NCBI RefSeq assembly: GCF_011065935.2
Contig: NZ_JAAMNH020000001.1
Coordinates: forward strand, 3,307,001-3,371,000
DNA: 64,000 nt
Direction of reading: 5' to 3'
From: Clostridium estertheticum
Lineage (GTDB): Bacteria > Bacillota > Clostridia > Clostridiales > Clostridiaceae
In this document: in pieces, positions 1 through 9,559 of the stretch
Position numbering within the stretch: position 1 is the first letter of the stretch
Layout: each line of letters opens with the position of its first letter
The notes under the pieces: generated by a model
What the model saw: the letters and a program-made list of their open reading frames with translations, nothing else
Database searches by the model: none
What the model was told of the DNA's origin: nothing
Position numbers and translations under genes: made by a program

Positions 1-1485
1 TTTAAACTCTTTAGTTTTAAAAAATAACAGTATTATTATTATATTAGGAATAAATAAGCAAAACAATCCTCTTTCTAAAATCAATAAAAATCCACCAGTC
101 TTAAGAATTGAACACGATAATTCAGTTATTAATCCAGCGCCAATTGTAACAAATACATATATTGCATACTTTTTAAAGTAGTTGCTAATAGGTATTTTAA
201 ATACATTTCTATATAAAACAAATGGTTCCACCCAAAAACTTGTTGTAATTGTACTTATAAGTGTACCTAAAAACACACCTACAATACCAATTCTATGAAC
301 TAAAAATAAGGACATGCCTAAATTTATAATGGCTGAAAATAGTGGCCTATACCTGTCATTCCAAAATAATCCCAAGGTATCCCTATAGGTCAAACATGCA
401 TTCCTCATTCCACTTACAAAGAAATTGATTATAATTACAAATACAATATAATTATTCATCACAAACTTATCGCCTAGCCATGTTTTAATAAATGGGTTAA
501 TTAAAACCCAAAATGATATACTGCAAAAGCTATACAACCAAAAATTCATAAAAAATAGAATGTCAAATACATTTTTTGATTTTTCAGTGTTCTCATTTGC
601 ATTAAGGTTTCCAATACTGGCAAGTAATGAACTGAATATTTGGCCTAAAAGGCCTTCTATCTTACTAATTATTAAATAATAATTAGAATATAAGCCTACC
701 CAATATACTCCTACAAATGCAGAGATTAAAATGTTATCTGTTCCACTAATTATAACTGAACTTAATTTATGAAAGGACATAGCACCAATGTTTTTTATTA
801 AAGCTTTTTTATCCTTTTTATCTAGATATTCTTTTTTACCTTCTTTTAAAAATGGATACATCTTATTTGCTTTTCTAGAAATAGCTACGTTTGATAATAA
901 AGTAAATATAATTTGCAAGGATAAATATAAAAAATAATTTTTTGTTATAATTAACAATGATATTTGAACAATGTTTTGAACTAGAGAATAAGCATATTGA
1001 GTTAAGGTAACAATATACTGTTTTTGATCTGCTATAATAATGGAGCATTTGTAAGAGAAAAAATATGAGCTAACTGAATTTGCTAAAAACATTATATATA
1101 TAAGATTTAGATTTGGAATATTAGGTTTATCTTTAATTATAATGTTTAAAAAGGGTACCAGTGCAAGTCCAATAACAGCTGTGGTAACACCGATGATTCG
1201 GTAAATTGAAGCATACATATTCATCAAGGCTTTGGTTTTTGTCTCATCTTTTTCAGCTAGGGGTTTATACATACTGAATATTATCGCACTTCCAATTCCT
1301 AATTCTGTTAGCGACAACATTGATAGCACATTTCCCAATAATCCACTTATACCAAGGTAATTAACCCCTAATACACTTATAAAAACCGAACGTCCTACAA
1401 AGCTAATTAACAGGTTAATAAATTGTCCGCCCATAGCAACCAAAATATTTCTAATAGAATTTTTTGTTCTTGTTTCACTACTCAT
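1..1485 (-). CDS. Wzx-type polysaccharide flippase, 3' end outside window
   Basis: The frame is open from an ATG at 1483-1485 to the left edge, 495 codons with no stop, so only the extreme C-terminus is missing (family about 480-520 aa). The start has a good ribosome site (GAGGGAG). The product is strongly hydrophobic with about a dozen apparent membrane segments, and its N-terminus (SIRNILVAMGGQFINLLISF) is typical of MATE/Wzx polysaccharide biosynthesis proteins. The expected role is flipping lipid-linked repeat units across the cytoplasmic membrane. Two glycosyltransferases lie directly upstream on the same strand, which supports a surface-polysaccharide operon. The substrate cannot be told from sequence. 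Confidence 0.85.
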   Translation of the reverse strand, partial: MSSETRTKNSIRNILVAMGGQFINLLISFVGRSVFISVLGVNYLGISGLLGNVLSMLSLTELGIGSAIIFSMYKPLAEKDETKTKALMNMYASIYRIIGVTTAVIGLALVPFLNIIIKDKPNIPNLNLIYIMFLANSVSSYFFSYKCSIIIADQKQYIVTLTQYAYSLVQNIVQISLLIITKNYFLYLSLQIIFTLLSNVAISRKANKMYPFLKEGKKEYLDKKDKKALIKNIGAMSFHKLSSVIISGTDNILISAFVGVYWVGLYSNYYLIISKIEGLLGQIFSSLLASIGNLNANENTEKSKNVFDILFFMNFWLYSFCSISFWVLINPFIKTWLGDKFVMNNYIVFVIIINFFVSGMRNACLTYRDTLGLFWNDRYRPLFSAIINLGMSLFLVHRIGIVGVFLGTLISTITTSFWVEPFVLYRNVFKIPISNYFKKYAIYVFVTIGAGLITELSCSILKTGGFLLILERGLFCLFIPNIIIILLFFKTKEFK

Positions 1486-1527
1486 ATTTACTCCCTCAAA
1501 ATTCACTTTTGCTTATTAGGGTTTATT

Positions 1528-2613
1528 CTAAAATTTAAGCAGGTTTAACCACTTTTTAAATATCTTATCTTGTGATAATTCTTCCCTAATTTTAATTGCA
1601 TTTTTTGATAACTTATCGCTTAAGTCTTGATTTTCTATAAGCTCTTTCATTGCAGAATACAATGCAAAGGCATCTCCAACCGGAACTAACAATCCGTTTT
1701 CATAAGGCTTAATAAACATTCTAGCGCCACCAGGAGGACAGTCTGTACATATAGAGGGTAGCCCTATGGCTAAGGCCTCAAGCATTGAGTTTGAAATCCC
1801 CTCGTAATCTGAGGAGGAAATAAACATTGCACTGTCAATAATCTTAGAATGTATGTTTATAGCATAATCTTTAAATGTTACTTGATCTTTACAGTTAAGC
1901 CCCTTTGCATATTCTTTTAACTCTTCTTCCTGCTCACCTCTGCCGTAAATGGTTAAAGTGTAGTTTGGGTAGTCTTTGGCTAGAAGCTCAAAGGCATTAA
2001 GTAACATAGGAATATTTTTTTGGGGAGCTAACCTACAAAAACTTACGATTTCCTTTGTTCTATTGCCATTATATCTTTGAGGCAAATCCTTCTTTATGGG
2101 ATTAGGTATTATAACGCCCTTTTTTTGAATTTTCTTAGGGAAATAATCCTTAGCATTATTTGTTTGAAATACAATAATATTTGCAAATTTATAAGTTAAA
2201 TCTCTAATTTTTCGAAGTTTTTTTGTGTCCGGAAAATTCTTTGGATCATTACGCTCTGAAAGAATTAATTTTGTCTTCTTTAATAATAAGCTAAGAACTA
2301 AATACCTATTTAACGCCGGCATTGCTAAAGAAATAACTGTGCCGCTACCAATCTTATTTAATAGGTCTTTTAAACTTTTCAAATTCTTTATATATTTTAA
2401 GACTATGTTACCTGATTGTGGTAAGGTTAAATAATGCTTTTTTATATTATTGTTAATCTGATACTCATTATCAGATTTTTCTAGTATTATTATATCTACC
2501 TGGAATCCATTATCATAAAATGAATTAGCGAGTACAGATGTAACTCGTTCTGCTCCACCTGAAGCTAAACACTCTATACAAAATGTTATTTTTTTATCCT
2601 GCTTTTTTATCAT
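1528..2613 (-). CDS. Glycosyltransferase family 4 (GT-B fold)
   Basis: This 361-aa protein has the two-domain GT4 layout. The N-terminal half carries the ECLASGGAERVTS region that usually holds the acceptor loop. The C-terminal half has RLAPQKNIPMLLNAF and the donor-binding E-x7-E motif (EGISNSMLEALAIG), followed by CPPGGARM. No signal peptide is visible, so it probably works at the inner face of the membrane, adding a sugar to a lipid-linked glycan. An AAGGAG ribosome site precedes the ATG. It sits between the flippase (43 bp) and a GT2 gene (18 bp), so the three are probably cotranscribed. The sugar donor is unknown. Confidence 0.88.
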   Translation of the reverse strand: MIKKQDKKITFCIECLASGGAERVTSVLANSFYDNGFQVDIIILEKSDNEYQINNNIKKHYLTLPQSGNIVLKYIKNLKSLKDLLNKIGSGTVISLAMPALNRYLVLSLLLKKTKLILSERNDPKNFPDTKKLRKIRDLTYKFANIIVFQTNNAKDYFPKKIQKKGVIIPNPIKKDLPQRYNGNRTKEIVSFCRLAPQKNIPMLLNAFELLAKDYPNYTLTIYGRGEQEEELKEYAKGLNCKDQVTFKDYAINIHSKIIDSAMFISSSDYEGISNSMLEALAIGLPSICTDCPPGGARMFIKPYENGLLVPVGDAFALYSAMKELIENQDLSDKLSKNAIKIREELSQDKIFKKWLNLLKF

Positions 2614-2631
2614 AGCTTTTCTCCTTAGTTA

Positions 2632-3702
2632 TCAATTAGAAGTTTTCGTTTTATGACCATTAATACTGTAATATTTCCAAGCAGCAATTAAATAATAAAA
2701 GTTGCATAAACAAATCAGAGAAAATAACCTACACTTTATTTCCATCCTAACTCCTAATTTTCTTTTTTTAAAAAAGGTTTTAGTAGCCTTGCTAGTAATA
2801 AGTTGGGAGGTATTTTTCCTATAAATTTCAGCTTTAGATATCTCTTTTAATTTAATATGGATTGTATTTATATCTTCACCTGACTTTACTACATAATAAA
2901 TAGCTTCTTGTATCAACACATAAAATAATAGGGGTAAAATTTCTTTAAGCTCCTCAGATTTTCCTGCCTCCTCTGAATGCACGCTAAACTTTTCAAATAA
3001 GATATAGGATTGCTTAAGATTAGGTTGAGAGGAATGCATAATAGAATTATCCCTTTGCAAATAGTTATAAAGGGAGTCTTTTAAAGAAAATATTACATTT
3101 ATGTGACATAAAAAATAAAGATTAAAAAGCAAATCTTCTGAGAATACTTCTACATTCTTCTCAAATTTCAGATCATTTTTTATTATTATTTCTCTCTTGT
3201 AAAGCTTATTCGTAACTTCGTGTCCATGTACATAAGGGAAGTAATAGGAATAAAAGTATTCCTTGAGGCCTATATCATTTAAGTTAAAAGATTGATTTTC
3301 TAGGTGAAGACAATTCTCTTCTTCCCGATCCTTATAAACTCTACGATAATTACAAATTACCAAATCCGCAGCTACCTTTTTTGAAGCATTGTACATTTTT
3401 TCAATCATAGTAGGATCTATCCAATCATCAGAATCTACAAATAATATGTAATCGCCAGTAGCAACACCTAAACCCACATTTCTAGCAGAAGAAAGTCCAC
3501 CATTTTCTTTATGAATAACTTTAATACGAAGGTCCTGGTTTGCATAAGATTCTGCAACTTGTCCACATTTATCCGGTGAACCATCATCCACAAGTATTAT
3601 TTCAATGTCCCTAAATGTCTGACATAAAATAGAAGTTATACATTTATCAATATACTCTTCCACCTTATAAATAGGTACAACAACACTAACTGAACAAGAC
3701 AT
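2632..3702 (-). CDS. Glycosyltransferase family 2 (GT-A fold)
   Basis: The protein is 356 aa and begins directly with the GT2 fold: VSVVVPIYKVEEYIDKCITS, then ILVDDGSPDKCG and the DxD-type metal and nucleotide-sugar site in LFVDSDDWIDP near residue 95. The C-terminal 150 residues are less conserved and end in a hydrophobic stretch that may contact the membrane. It would transfer a sugar from a nucleotide donor to a growing surface glycan. It is the first visible gene of the polysaccharide operon. The 570-bp gap upstream, with a terminator and tRNA sequences, suggests the operon promoter lies just ahead of it. The start follows GGGGAGGG. Confidence 0.88.
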   Translation of the reverse strand: MSCSVSVVVPIYKVEEYIDKCITSILCQTFRDIEIILVDDGSPDKCGQVAESYANQDLRIKVIHKENGGLSSARNVGLGVATGDYILFVDSDDWIDPTMIEKMYNASKKVAADLVICNYRRVYKDREEENCLHLENQSFNLNDIGLKEYFYSYYFPYVHGHEVTNKLYKREIIIKNDLKFEKNVEVFSEDLLFNLYFLCHINVIFSLKDSLYNYLQRDNSIMHSSQPNLKQSYILFEKFSVHSEEAGKSEELKEILPLLFYVLIQEAIYYVVKSGEDINTIHIKLKEISKAEIYRKNTSQLITSKATKTFFKKRKLGVRMEIKCRLFSLICLCNFYYLIAAWKYYSINGHKTKTSN

Positions 3703-3861
3703 TTAAATCACCCTCCCCTTCGTAGTCAGCTAAAAGCTACCCATTATTATTAGCATATTATTATTCTATCACATAATTAACATAATGTTACAAATTATTA
3801 TTGATTGCATCTTTTTTCTTATATTAAGAAAGATAAAATTATAAATTTAAGGCAAAAATCA

Positions 3862-3894
3862 AAACCCCAGTAGCCATTACAGTTACTGGGGTTT
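3862..3894 (-). terminator. Intrinsic terminator downstream of the tRNA region
   Basis: An 11-bp perfect inverted repeat (AAACCCCAGTA and its complement) encloses an 11-nt loop. On the minus strand it is followed by TTTTGATTTTT, so it can end transcription from the tRNA-Pro side before the glycosyltransferase operon. Confidence 0.75.
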
Positions 3895-3904
3895 GTTTGA
3901 CACA

Positions 3905-3932
3905 CCTTACAGGAGTCGAACCTGCGACCAAG
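3905..3932 (-). pseudogene. Truncated tRNA-like 3' fragment (T arm only)
   Basis: The minus strand reads GGTCGCAGGTTCGACTCCTG, a perfect tRNA T arm with 5-bp stem and TTCGACT loop. No acceptor, D arm or anticodon arm can be folded around it. It closely matches the T arm of the intact tRNA-Pro about 160 bp away. Such fragments are often left when an element integrated into the 3' end of a tRNA gene is lost. That origin is inference, since no integrase remains here. Confidence 0.55.
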
Positions 3933-4088
3933 TAGTTGTAAAGTGATGTTTTAAGCAATTTAAAGTAGTCCTCAAAGTGTCTTAAATGCTCACTTATTTT
4001 ATTTCATTTCAAAATGATTACCGTACTTTTTCTTTATTTATCTCCATACTATTTTAATATCCAACTGACTAAAGCCCTTTATTTTCAA

Positions 4089-4164
4089 TGGTCTGAGTGA
4101 CAAGAATCGAACTTGCGACCTCATGAACCCCATTCATGCGCGCTACCAACTGCGCTACACCCAG
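4089..4164 (-). tRNA. tRNA-Pro (anticodon GGG)
   Basis: The 76-nt cloverleaf folds completely. The acceptor CTGGGTG pairs with CACTCAG (one G-U pair), the D arm is GCGC/GCGC, the anticodon stem CATGA/TCATG carries the loop ATGGGGT (U33, anticodon GGG), and the T arm is GCAAG/CTTGT. Discriminator A and an encoded CCA end it. It reads CCC/CCU proline codons. It is a single gene, not part of a cluster, and the truncated T-arm fragment lies just downstream. Confidence 0.93.
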
Positions 4165-4220
4165 TTAACAACCTTATTATAGCATGAAGTTTTATATTGA
4201 TTCAACATTAAATTTAGCTT

Positions 4221-4250
4221 TGAGTTATAAGAAAATTTCCCTATAACTCA
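4221..4250 (-). terminator. Probable spoIVA terminator
   Basis: A 9-bp perfect inverted repeat (TGAGTTATA/TATAACTCA) with a 12-nt loop starts 27 nt after the spoIVA stop. The following T-rich run is weak, so this may act mainly as a 3'-end hairpin. Confidence 0.45.
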
Positions 4251-4276
4251 AAACTACTATATAATAATAAATATTA

Positions 4277-5755
4277 TTATAATATAATACAAATTAAGCT
4301 GCCATTGCCCTCATTTATAATTCTTTGTAGCGTCTTTTGGATTTTTACTTGGACATCATCAGGCATCTTAAATAACTTATTTTGAAGACCTTCTTTAACC
4401 AATACTTCTAAAGATTTACCAAACATATTACTCTGCCAAATTTGAGATTTATCGTTTTCAAACTGTTCTAAGATGGATTTATAGAATTCTTCACTTTGCT
4501 TTTCTGTACCCATAATAGGTGATACTTCAGTGGTTATATCTGCTTTAATAAAGTGTAACGATGGTGCAGAAGCCTTTAATTTAACACCATATCTACCACC
4601 ATGTTGCACTATCTCAGGCTCTTCTAATGTCATTTCTGAAAGCTGTGGTGCAACTAAGCCATAACCTTTTTCCTTTACATCCCTTAGTGCGTCTGCAATT
4701 TTATCATATTCAACTTTTGCTCTAGAGAATTCACCCATTAATGTTAATAGATCATTTTCCCCTTTTATTTCTCGATCACAAGTTTCACCTAAGATTTTGT
4801 AAAATAATTCGTGTTTAGGAATTATATTAACCCTAGCAGTTCCTTCTCCCATATTCATTTCATCAAGTCTTGCAGAATCTAAAAAGTCAACTTCACTAAA
4901 ACTTAGTAGAGATTTATTTATATCTCTAACTTTAAAAATGTCCTTGCTCATATCTTTTAAAAACTTCATAAAATTAATTTTTACCCAATGCTTAGAACTT
5001 AAGTTTTCAATCCATTCAGGCATATCTATGTTAATTTCTTTAACTGGAAATTCTCTAAGAATTCTTTGGAATATATTAGCAATATCCTCTTCTTTCATGT
5101 TTAGAACATCCATAACTTGAACTGGAACATCATATTTTTCTTCCAATTCTCTAGCTAAAACTTCCGTTTCAGGAGCAGCAGCATTTTTAGAATTTAACAC
5201 CATTATGAAAGGTTTATTGATAGATTTAAGTTCATCAACTACTCTTTTTTCAGCATCTAAGTACTCTCCTCTTTCTATACCTGTGATGGAACCATCTGTA
5301 GTAATTAAAAGACCAATGGTTGAATGCTCATTTATTACTTTTTTTGTTCCAAGCTCTGCCGCTTCCTCAAATGGAATCTCATAATCATACCAAGGAGTTG
5401 TAACCATTTTAGGTGTTTCCCCTTCTTCGTATCCTAGCGCTCCTTTAACAATATAACCAACACAATCAACCATTCTAACTTTGAATTTAGTACCACCGTC
5501 AAAATCGATTTCAACTGCTTCGTTGGGTACAAATTTAGGTTCAGTGGTATGAATTGATTTTCCGGAACCACTTTGAGGAAGTTCATCTTTTGCTCTTTCT
5601 TTTTTATGAGGATTTTCTATTCTAGGAATTACCATAAGCTCCATAAATCTTTTTATGAATGTTGATTTTCCAGTTCTTACTGGACCCACAACACCTACAT
5701 AAATATCCCCTTGCGTTCTCTCTGCTATATCTTTGTATATATCAAAATTATCCAA
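4277..5755 (-). CDS. spoIVA: Stage IV sporulation protein A (spore coat basement ATPase)
   Basis: SpoIVA polymerises on the forespore surface using ATP and forms the basement layer for the coat. The GTPase-like domain is clear: GVVGPVRTGKSTFI holds the Walker A motif near residue 25, and DCVGYIVKGALG and VMVLNSKN follow. I chose the TTG at 5753-5755. It lies 7 nt after GGAGG and gives DNFDIYKDIAERTQGDIY at the N-terminus and 492 aa, the B. subtilis length. An in-frame TTG further upstream falls just ahead of and into the ribosome site. The gene stands alone between terminators; in relatives it is controlled by sigma-E in the mother cell, but I found no convincing sigma-E promoter by eye. Confidence 0.97.
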   Translation of the reverse strand: MDNFDIYKDIAERTQGDIYVGVVGPVRTGKSTFIKRFMELMVIPRIENPHKKERAKDELPQSGSGKSIHTTEPKFVPNEAVEIDFDGGTKFKVRMVDCVGYIVKGALGYEEGETPKMVTTPWYDYEIPFEEAAELGTKKVINEHSTIGLLITTDGSITGIERGEYLDAEKRVVDELKSINKPFIMVLNSKNAAAPETEVLARELEEKYDVPVQVMDVLNMKEEDIANIFQRILREFPVKEINIDMPEWIENLSSKHWVKINFMKFLKDMSKDIFKVRDINKSLLSFSEVDFLDSARLDEMNMGEGTARVNIIPKHELFYKILGETCDREIKGENDLLTLMGEFSRAKVEYDKIADALRDVKEKGYGLVAPQLSEMTLEEPEIVQHGGRYGVKLKASAPSLHFIKADITTEVSPIMGTEKQSEEFYKSILEQFENDKSQIWQSNMFGKSLEVLVKEGLQNKLFKMPDDVQVKIQKTLQRIINEGNGSLICIIL

Positions 5756-5841
5756 GATATACCCTCCCAATAATTATTATTAACATTATAAATATATTTT
5801 AGAGAACAATAAATTATTACTTCAGATTAAAATAATATAAA

Positions 5842-5885
5842 AAAACCCGATTTTTCATTAGTTTCTTAACGAAAAACCGGGTTTT
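5842..5885 (-). terminator. Terminator after gpsA
   Basis: A long hairpin pairs AAAACCCG-A-TTTTTC with GAAAAA-C-CGGGTTTT (one mismatch). On the minus strand it ends in a run of T residues. It closes the DUF512-der-gpsA operon and separates it from spoIVA. Confidence 0.85.
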
Positions 5886-5911
5886 AATATTTGTGATATT
5901 ATAAAATGTCC

Positions 5912-6904
5912 TTAAAACTCATCTTTTTTATTTCTTGACATAAGTTCGTGTACTCCATCTTTTGGGTCTTTACCTTCAAATAGTACTTTGTAAAGCACAT
6001 CAGTAATAGGCATAGAAACTTTTGCTTTTTCTTTAAGTTCATAAAAAGCTCTTGTGGCTTTTATACCTTCAACCACCATTCCTATTTCCTCGCAAGCTTT
6101 CTCCATTGGAACACCCTTTCCAATTAAAATACCAGCTCTTCTATTCCTACTATGCATACTAGTACAAGTTACTATAAGATCACCCATACCTGTCAAGCCA
6201 TAGAAGGTTTCCGTTTTACCACCAAGAATAGTGCCTATTTTTATAATTTCACTCATTCCTCTTGTCATAAGTGCAGCTTTTGAATTATCACCGTAGCCTA
6301 TTCCATCTGACACCCCTGCAGCTAGTGCAATAATGTTTTTAACTGCTCCACCTATTTCTACTCCAATAATGTCTTCATTAGTGTAAACTCTAAATTTACT
6401 TGTCATAAATACATCTTGAACTATCTTTGCATATTCCATTTTTTTAGATGTAACTACTACTGTTGTAGGTATATCTAAGGAAACCTCTTCTGCATGACTA
6501 GGACCTGAAAGTATAACTATAGGGTTACTCGGAATCTCTTCTTCTATAACTTGCGAAATCCTTTTTGAAGAACCCTCTTCGATTCCTTTTGCAATGCTAA
6601 CCACAATTTGATTCCGCTTTAAATATGGTGCAATTCTCACACTTAAGTCTCTTATTGCATGGGATGGCACTGACAACACAATTATGTCGCTACCGCTTAT
6701 AACCTTTTCTATATCAAGGAATGCTGTTACTCCTGATGGTATGATAACCTTGGGCAAATATTTAATATTTTCTCTTTTTATGTTAATATCATCAATAACA
6801 CTAAGTTTTCTGTCCCATATGTTAACTTTAATTCCTTTTTTTGCAAGCATTACCGATAATGCGCTGCCGAAACTTCCACCACCTAAAAAAGCAACTTTTA
6901 ACAT
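5912..6904 (-). CDS. gpsA: Glycerol-3-phosphate dehydrogenase [NAD(P)+]
   Basis: GpsA reduces dihydroxyacetone phosphate to sn-glycerol 3-phosphate for phospholipid synthesis. The 330-aa protein opens with the Rossmann motif LGGGSFGSALSVMLAKKG. It also has SVPSHAIRD, IVVSIAKGIEEGS, the catalytic-lysine region GGAVKNIIALAAGVSDG, and GLTGMGDLIVTCTSMHSRNR. All are diagnostic for cytosolic GpsA. It follows der by 1 bp and ends the DUF512-der-gpsA operon. The der-gpsA pairing ahead of spoIVA is also seen in other Firmicutes. Confidence 0.97.
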   Translation of the reverse strand: MLKVAFLGGGSFGSALSVMLAKKGIKVNIWDRKLSVIDDINIKRENIKYLPKVIIPSGVTAFLDIEKVISGSDIIVLSVPSHAIRDLSVRIAPYLKRNQIVVSIAKGIEEGSSKRISQVIEEEIPSNPIVILSGPSHAEEVSLDIPTTVVVTSKKMEYAKIVQDVFMTSKFRVYTNEDIIGVEIGGAVKNIIALAAGVSDGIGYGDNSKAALMTRGMSEIIKIGTILGGKTETFYGLTGMGDLIVTCTSMHSRNRRAGILIGKGVPMEKACEEIGMVVEGIKATRAFYELKEKAKVSMPITDVLYKVLFEGKDPKDGVHELMSRNKKDEF

Positions 6905-6905
6905 T

Positions 6906-8222
6906 CTATTCCTTCCTTTCCCTAAATATAAGCTTTATACCTGTTCCCATAAATTCAAAGGCATTTCTCAATTGATTCTCTAAATATCTCTCATAAGAGA
7001 AGTGTAGTAAATTTTCATTATTTACAAAGAACACAAATGTTGGTGGTTTAGAAGCTACTTGAGTAACATAGAATATTTTTAATCTCTTGTTTGCTACTGT
7101 TGGAGGCTCCTTCATTAGTACAGCCTTATTTACAACCTCATTAAGTATGCCTGTAGAAATTCTTTTTGAATAATTTTCATAACATTCTTTTACTGTTGAA
7201 AGTACCTTATGTACTCTTTGACCTGTTTTTGCAGATATAAATAAATAAGGTGCATATGCCATAAAGTTTAACCCTGCTTGTATTCTCTTTTTAAACTCAA
7301 GCATAGTTTTGTCATCTTTTTCAATAAGATCCCATTTATTTACTATTACCAAAATAGCCTTTTTCATCTCATGAGCATAGCCTATAATTTTCTCATCTTG
7401 ATCACTTAGTTCTTCTGTAGCAGTAATCATAAGTATAACTACATCAGCTCTCTCCACTGCTGCTAATGATCTAATAACACTATATCTTTCAATTCCCTCT
7501 TCTACCTTACTTTTTCTTCTTATTCCTGCAGTATCTATAAGAACAAATTTTCCTTCTTCAGTTTCTATTTTACTATCAATTGCATCTCTAGTTGTACCTG
7601 CAATTTCAGTTACTATATTTCTTTCTTCTCCAAGCATTCTATTTATCAAAGATGATTTACCAACATTCGGCTTGCCTACCACTGCAACTTGAATATATTC
7701 TTCATCCTCTGTTTTTGAATACACACTGTCAAAATGTGATACTACCTCATCTAACATATCTCCAAGTCCAAGTGCTTGAGTTGCAGAGATAGCAAACGGC
7801 GTCCCTATACCTAAATTATAGAATTCAAATGCATTTGCTTCTAGTTGAAGATGGTCTATTTTATTTACAACGAGTACTATTGGTTTTTTGCTCTGTCTAA
7901 GCATTTGAGCAACTTCATAATCTGCACCTGTAAGACCTTGCTTACCGTCTACAATAAATATTATAACATCTGATGTTTCTATAGCTATTTGTGCCTGTCT
8001 TCTCATTTGCGCCAAAATGATATCTTGACTTTCAATTTCAATACCACCTGTATCAATTAGTGTGAAATTGTGCCTAAGCCAATCTGCATCAGCATACACT
8101 CTGTCTCTTGTTACACCGGGTTTATCATCAACTATTGATATTCTTCTACCTGCTAACTTATTAAATAAGGTAGATTTGCCTACATTAGGCCTTCCTACTA
8201 TTGCTACTATTGGTTTTGCCAT
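6906..8222 (-). CDS. der: Ribosome-assembly GTPase Der (EngA)
   Basis: Der is a double GTPase needed for maturation of the 50S subunit. Both G domains are visible. The first has GRPNVGKSTLFN near residue 10, DTGG and NKID. The second has GKPNVGKSSLIN near residue 183, DTAG and NKWD. A C-terminal KH-like domain (residues about 350-438) ends in GTGIKLIFRERKE. The length of 438 aa is normal. It overlaps the stop of the DUF512 gene and is followed by gpsA after 1 bp, so the three are translationally linked. Confidence 0.98.
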   Translation of the reverse strand: MAKPIVAIVGRPNVGKSTLFNKLAGRRISIVDDKPGVTRDRVYADADWLRHNFTLIDTGGIEIESQDIILAQMRRQAQIAIETSDVIIFIVDGKQGLTGADYEVAQMLRQSKKPIVLVVNKIDHLQLEANAFEFYNLGIGTPFAISATQALGLGDMLDEVVSHFDSVYSKTEDEEYIQVAVVGKPNVGKSSLINRMLGEERNIVTEIAGTTRDAIDSKIETEEGKFVLIDTAGIRRKSKVEEGIERYSVIRSLAAVERADVVILMITATEELSDQDEKIIGYAHEMKKAILVIVNKWDLIEKDDKTMLEFKKRIQAGLNFMAYAPYLFISAKTGQRVHKVLSTVKECYENYSKRISTGILNEVVNKAVLMKEPPTVANKRLKIFYVTQVASKPPTFVFFVNNENLLHFSYERYLENQLRNAFEFMGTGIKLIFRERKE

Positions 8223-9559
8223 TATTCTTCCTCCCGACTATTTTGGTTTATTATATGGATTAAATCTTCTCCTGAATAATCACATATTAGAACTTTTGTA
8301 TTTAAGCTTTTTTCTAAATCACTTACTGTAATATTATCTAAAAATATTTGCTGATCATAGTCACCTAATTCATATCCACTTTTCAGCATATTACTAGGAA
8401 TTATTACATAGTCCCCTAGCTTTTCATCTTTTAGCTGCTCTATTATATCTGTTCCTGTTAAAAGACCTACTACTGTAATGGTTTCTCCAAAAAATGTATT
8501 TACAATTTTTTTAACTCCGATATTAATTTTATTATTGATTGCAGTAATTTTGTGGGCTACCTTTAATATTTCTACGTAGGCTGAAGACCCAGTTACAAAG
8601 GTAAAACTTCCACTATTATTTGGTGCAAGGCTTGATACATCTTCATCTATAACACTTCTAAGCATCCTTATCATGCCAATTCCATCCTCTAACTGATCAT
8701 ACCCATCATAGAAATCTTCATCAGGTACATCAATTCCAGCTGTAACATAAAATTCATCAGACAACCTTACAAAAGGTGAGCCGATTTCATTAATATATTT
8801 TTCTTGTAATTCACGTATACCTTCAATTTCTTGCGTCGCAGTATTCTTATCATACAAGGTTAAATTATATAAGCCTTCCCTATACTTTGTTATTCCAACG
8901 GGTACAACCGCCAAATTTTCAATGTTTGGATAAAGTTTATATAGGTCCTCAATAGTTTTTAAAAGTTCCGATCCATTATTAATACCTGGACAAGAAACTA
9001 CTTGACAATTAATTTTAATGGAAGCTCCAGCTAGTCTCTTTAACCTATCATAAACATCTCCAGCAAATTTATTGTTTAGCATTATCTTTCTGAGCTCTGG
9101 ATCAGTAGTGTGAACTGAAACATTAATAGGGCTTATCTTATATCGAATTATCCTGTCTATATCCTCTTCCTTCATATTAGTTAAGGTTACAAAGTTACCT
9201 TGAAAAAATGATAATCTTGAATCATCATCTTTGAAATATAGTGTTTCTCTCATTCCTTGTGGCAATTGATCAATAAAACAGAATATGCACTTATTATGAC
9301 AACTCTTGGGCTTATCCAAAATGGCATCAATAAATTGGATTCCTAAATCTTCATCATATTCCTTTTCAACTTCAATCTCCCAAACTTCTCCGTCTACCTT
9401 CTCAATTTCAATGCATATAAGTTCATCTGTAATTAAAAATTTGTAATCAATTATATCTATTACAGCATTGCCATTTATACTAATTAATCTATCTCCCACT
9501 TCTAACTCAATTTCTTCTGCAATACTTCCTGGAAGTATCTTAGCTATCTGATTTTTCAT
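8222..9559 (-). CDS. DUF512 radical-SAM protein with N-terminal PDZ-like domain
   Basis: This 445-aa protein starts with a PDZ-like segment (IAKILPGSIAEEIELEVGDR). A CX3CX2C iron-sulfur motif at Cys87, Cys91 and Cys94 (SCHNKCIFCF) marks a radical-SAM fold. The C-terminal half is the DUF512 region, including TGSSAYVEIL and GLLTGTDII. The family is widespread in clostridia next to der, but its reaction is not known to me. The close spacing with der suggests a role in ribosome or RNA maintenance; this is only inference. An AGGAGG site precedes the ATG, and this is the first gene of its operon. Confidence 0.85.
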   Translation of the reverse strand: MKNQIAKILPGSIAEEIELEVGDRLISINGNAVIDIIDYKFLITDELICIEIEKVDGEVWEIEVEKEYDEDLGIQFIDAILDKPKSCHNKCIFCFIDQLPQGMRETLYFKDDDSRLSFFQGNFVTLTNMKEEDIDRIIRYKISPINVSVHTTDPELRKIMLNNKFAGDVYDRLKRLAGASIKINCQVVSCPGINNGSELLKTIEDLYKLYPNIENLAVVPVGITKYREGLYNLTLYDKNTATQEIEGIRELQEKYINEIGSPFVRLSDEFYVTAGIDVPDEDFYDGYDQLEDGIGMIRMLRSVIDEDVSSLAPNNSGSFTFVTGSSAYVEILKVAHKITAINNKINIGVKKIVNTFFGETITVVGLLTGTDIIEQLKDEKLGDYVIIPSNMLKSGYELGDYDQQIFLDNITVSDLEKSLNTKVLICDYSGEDLIHIINQNSREEE

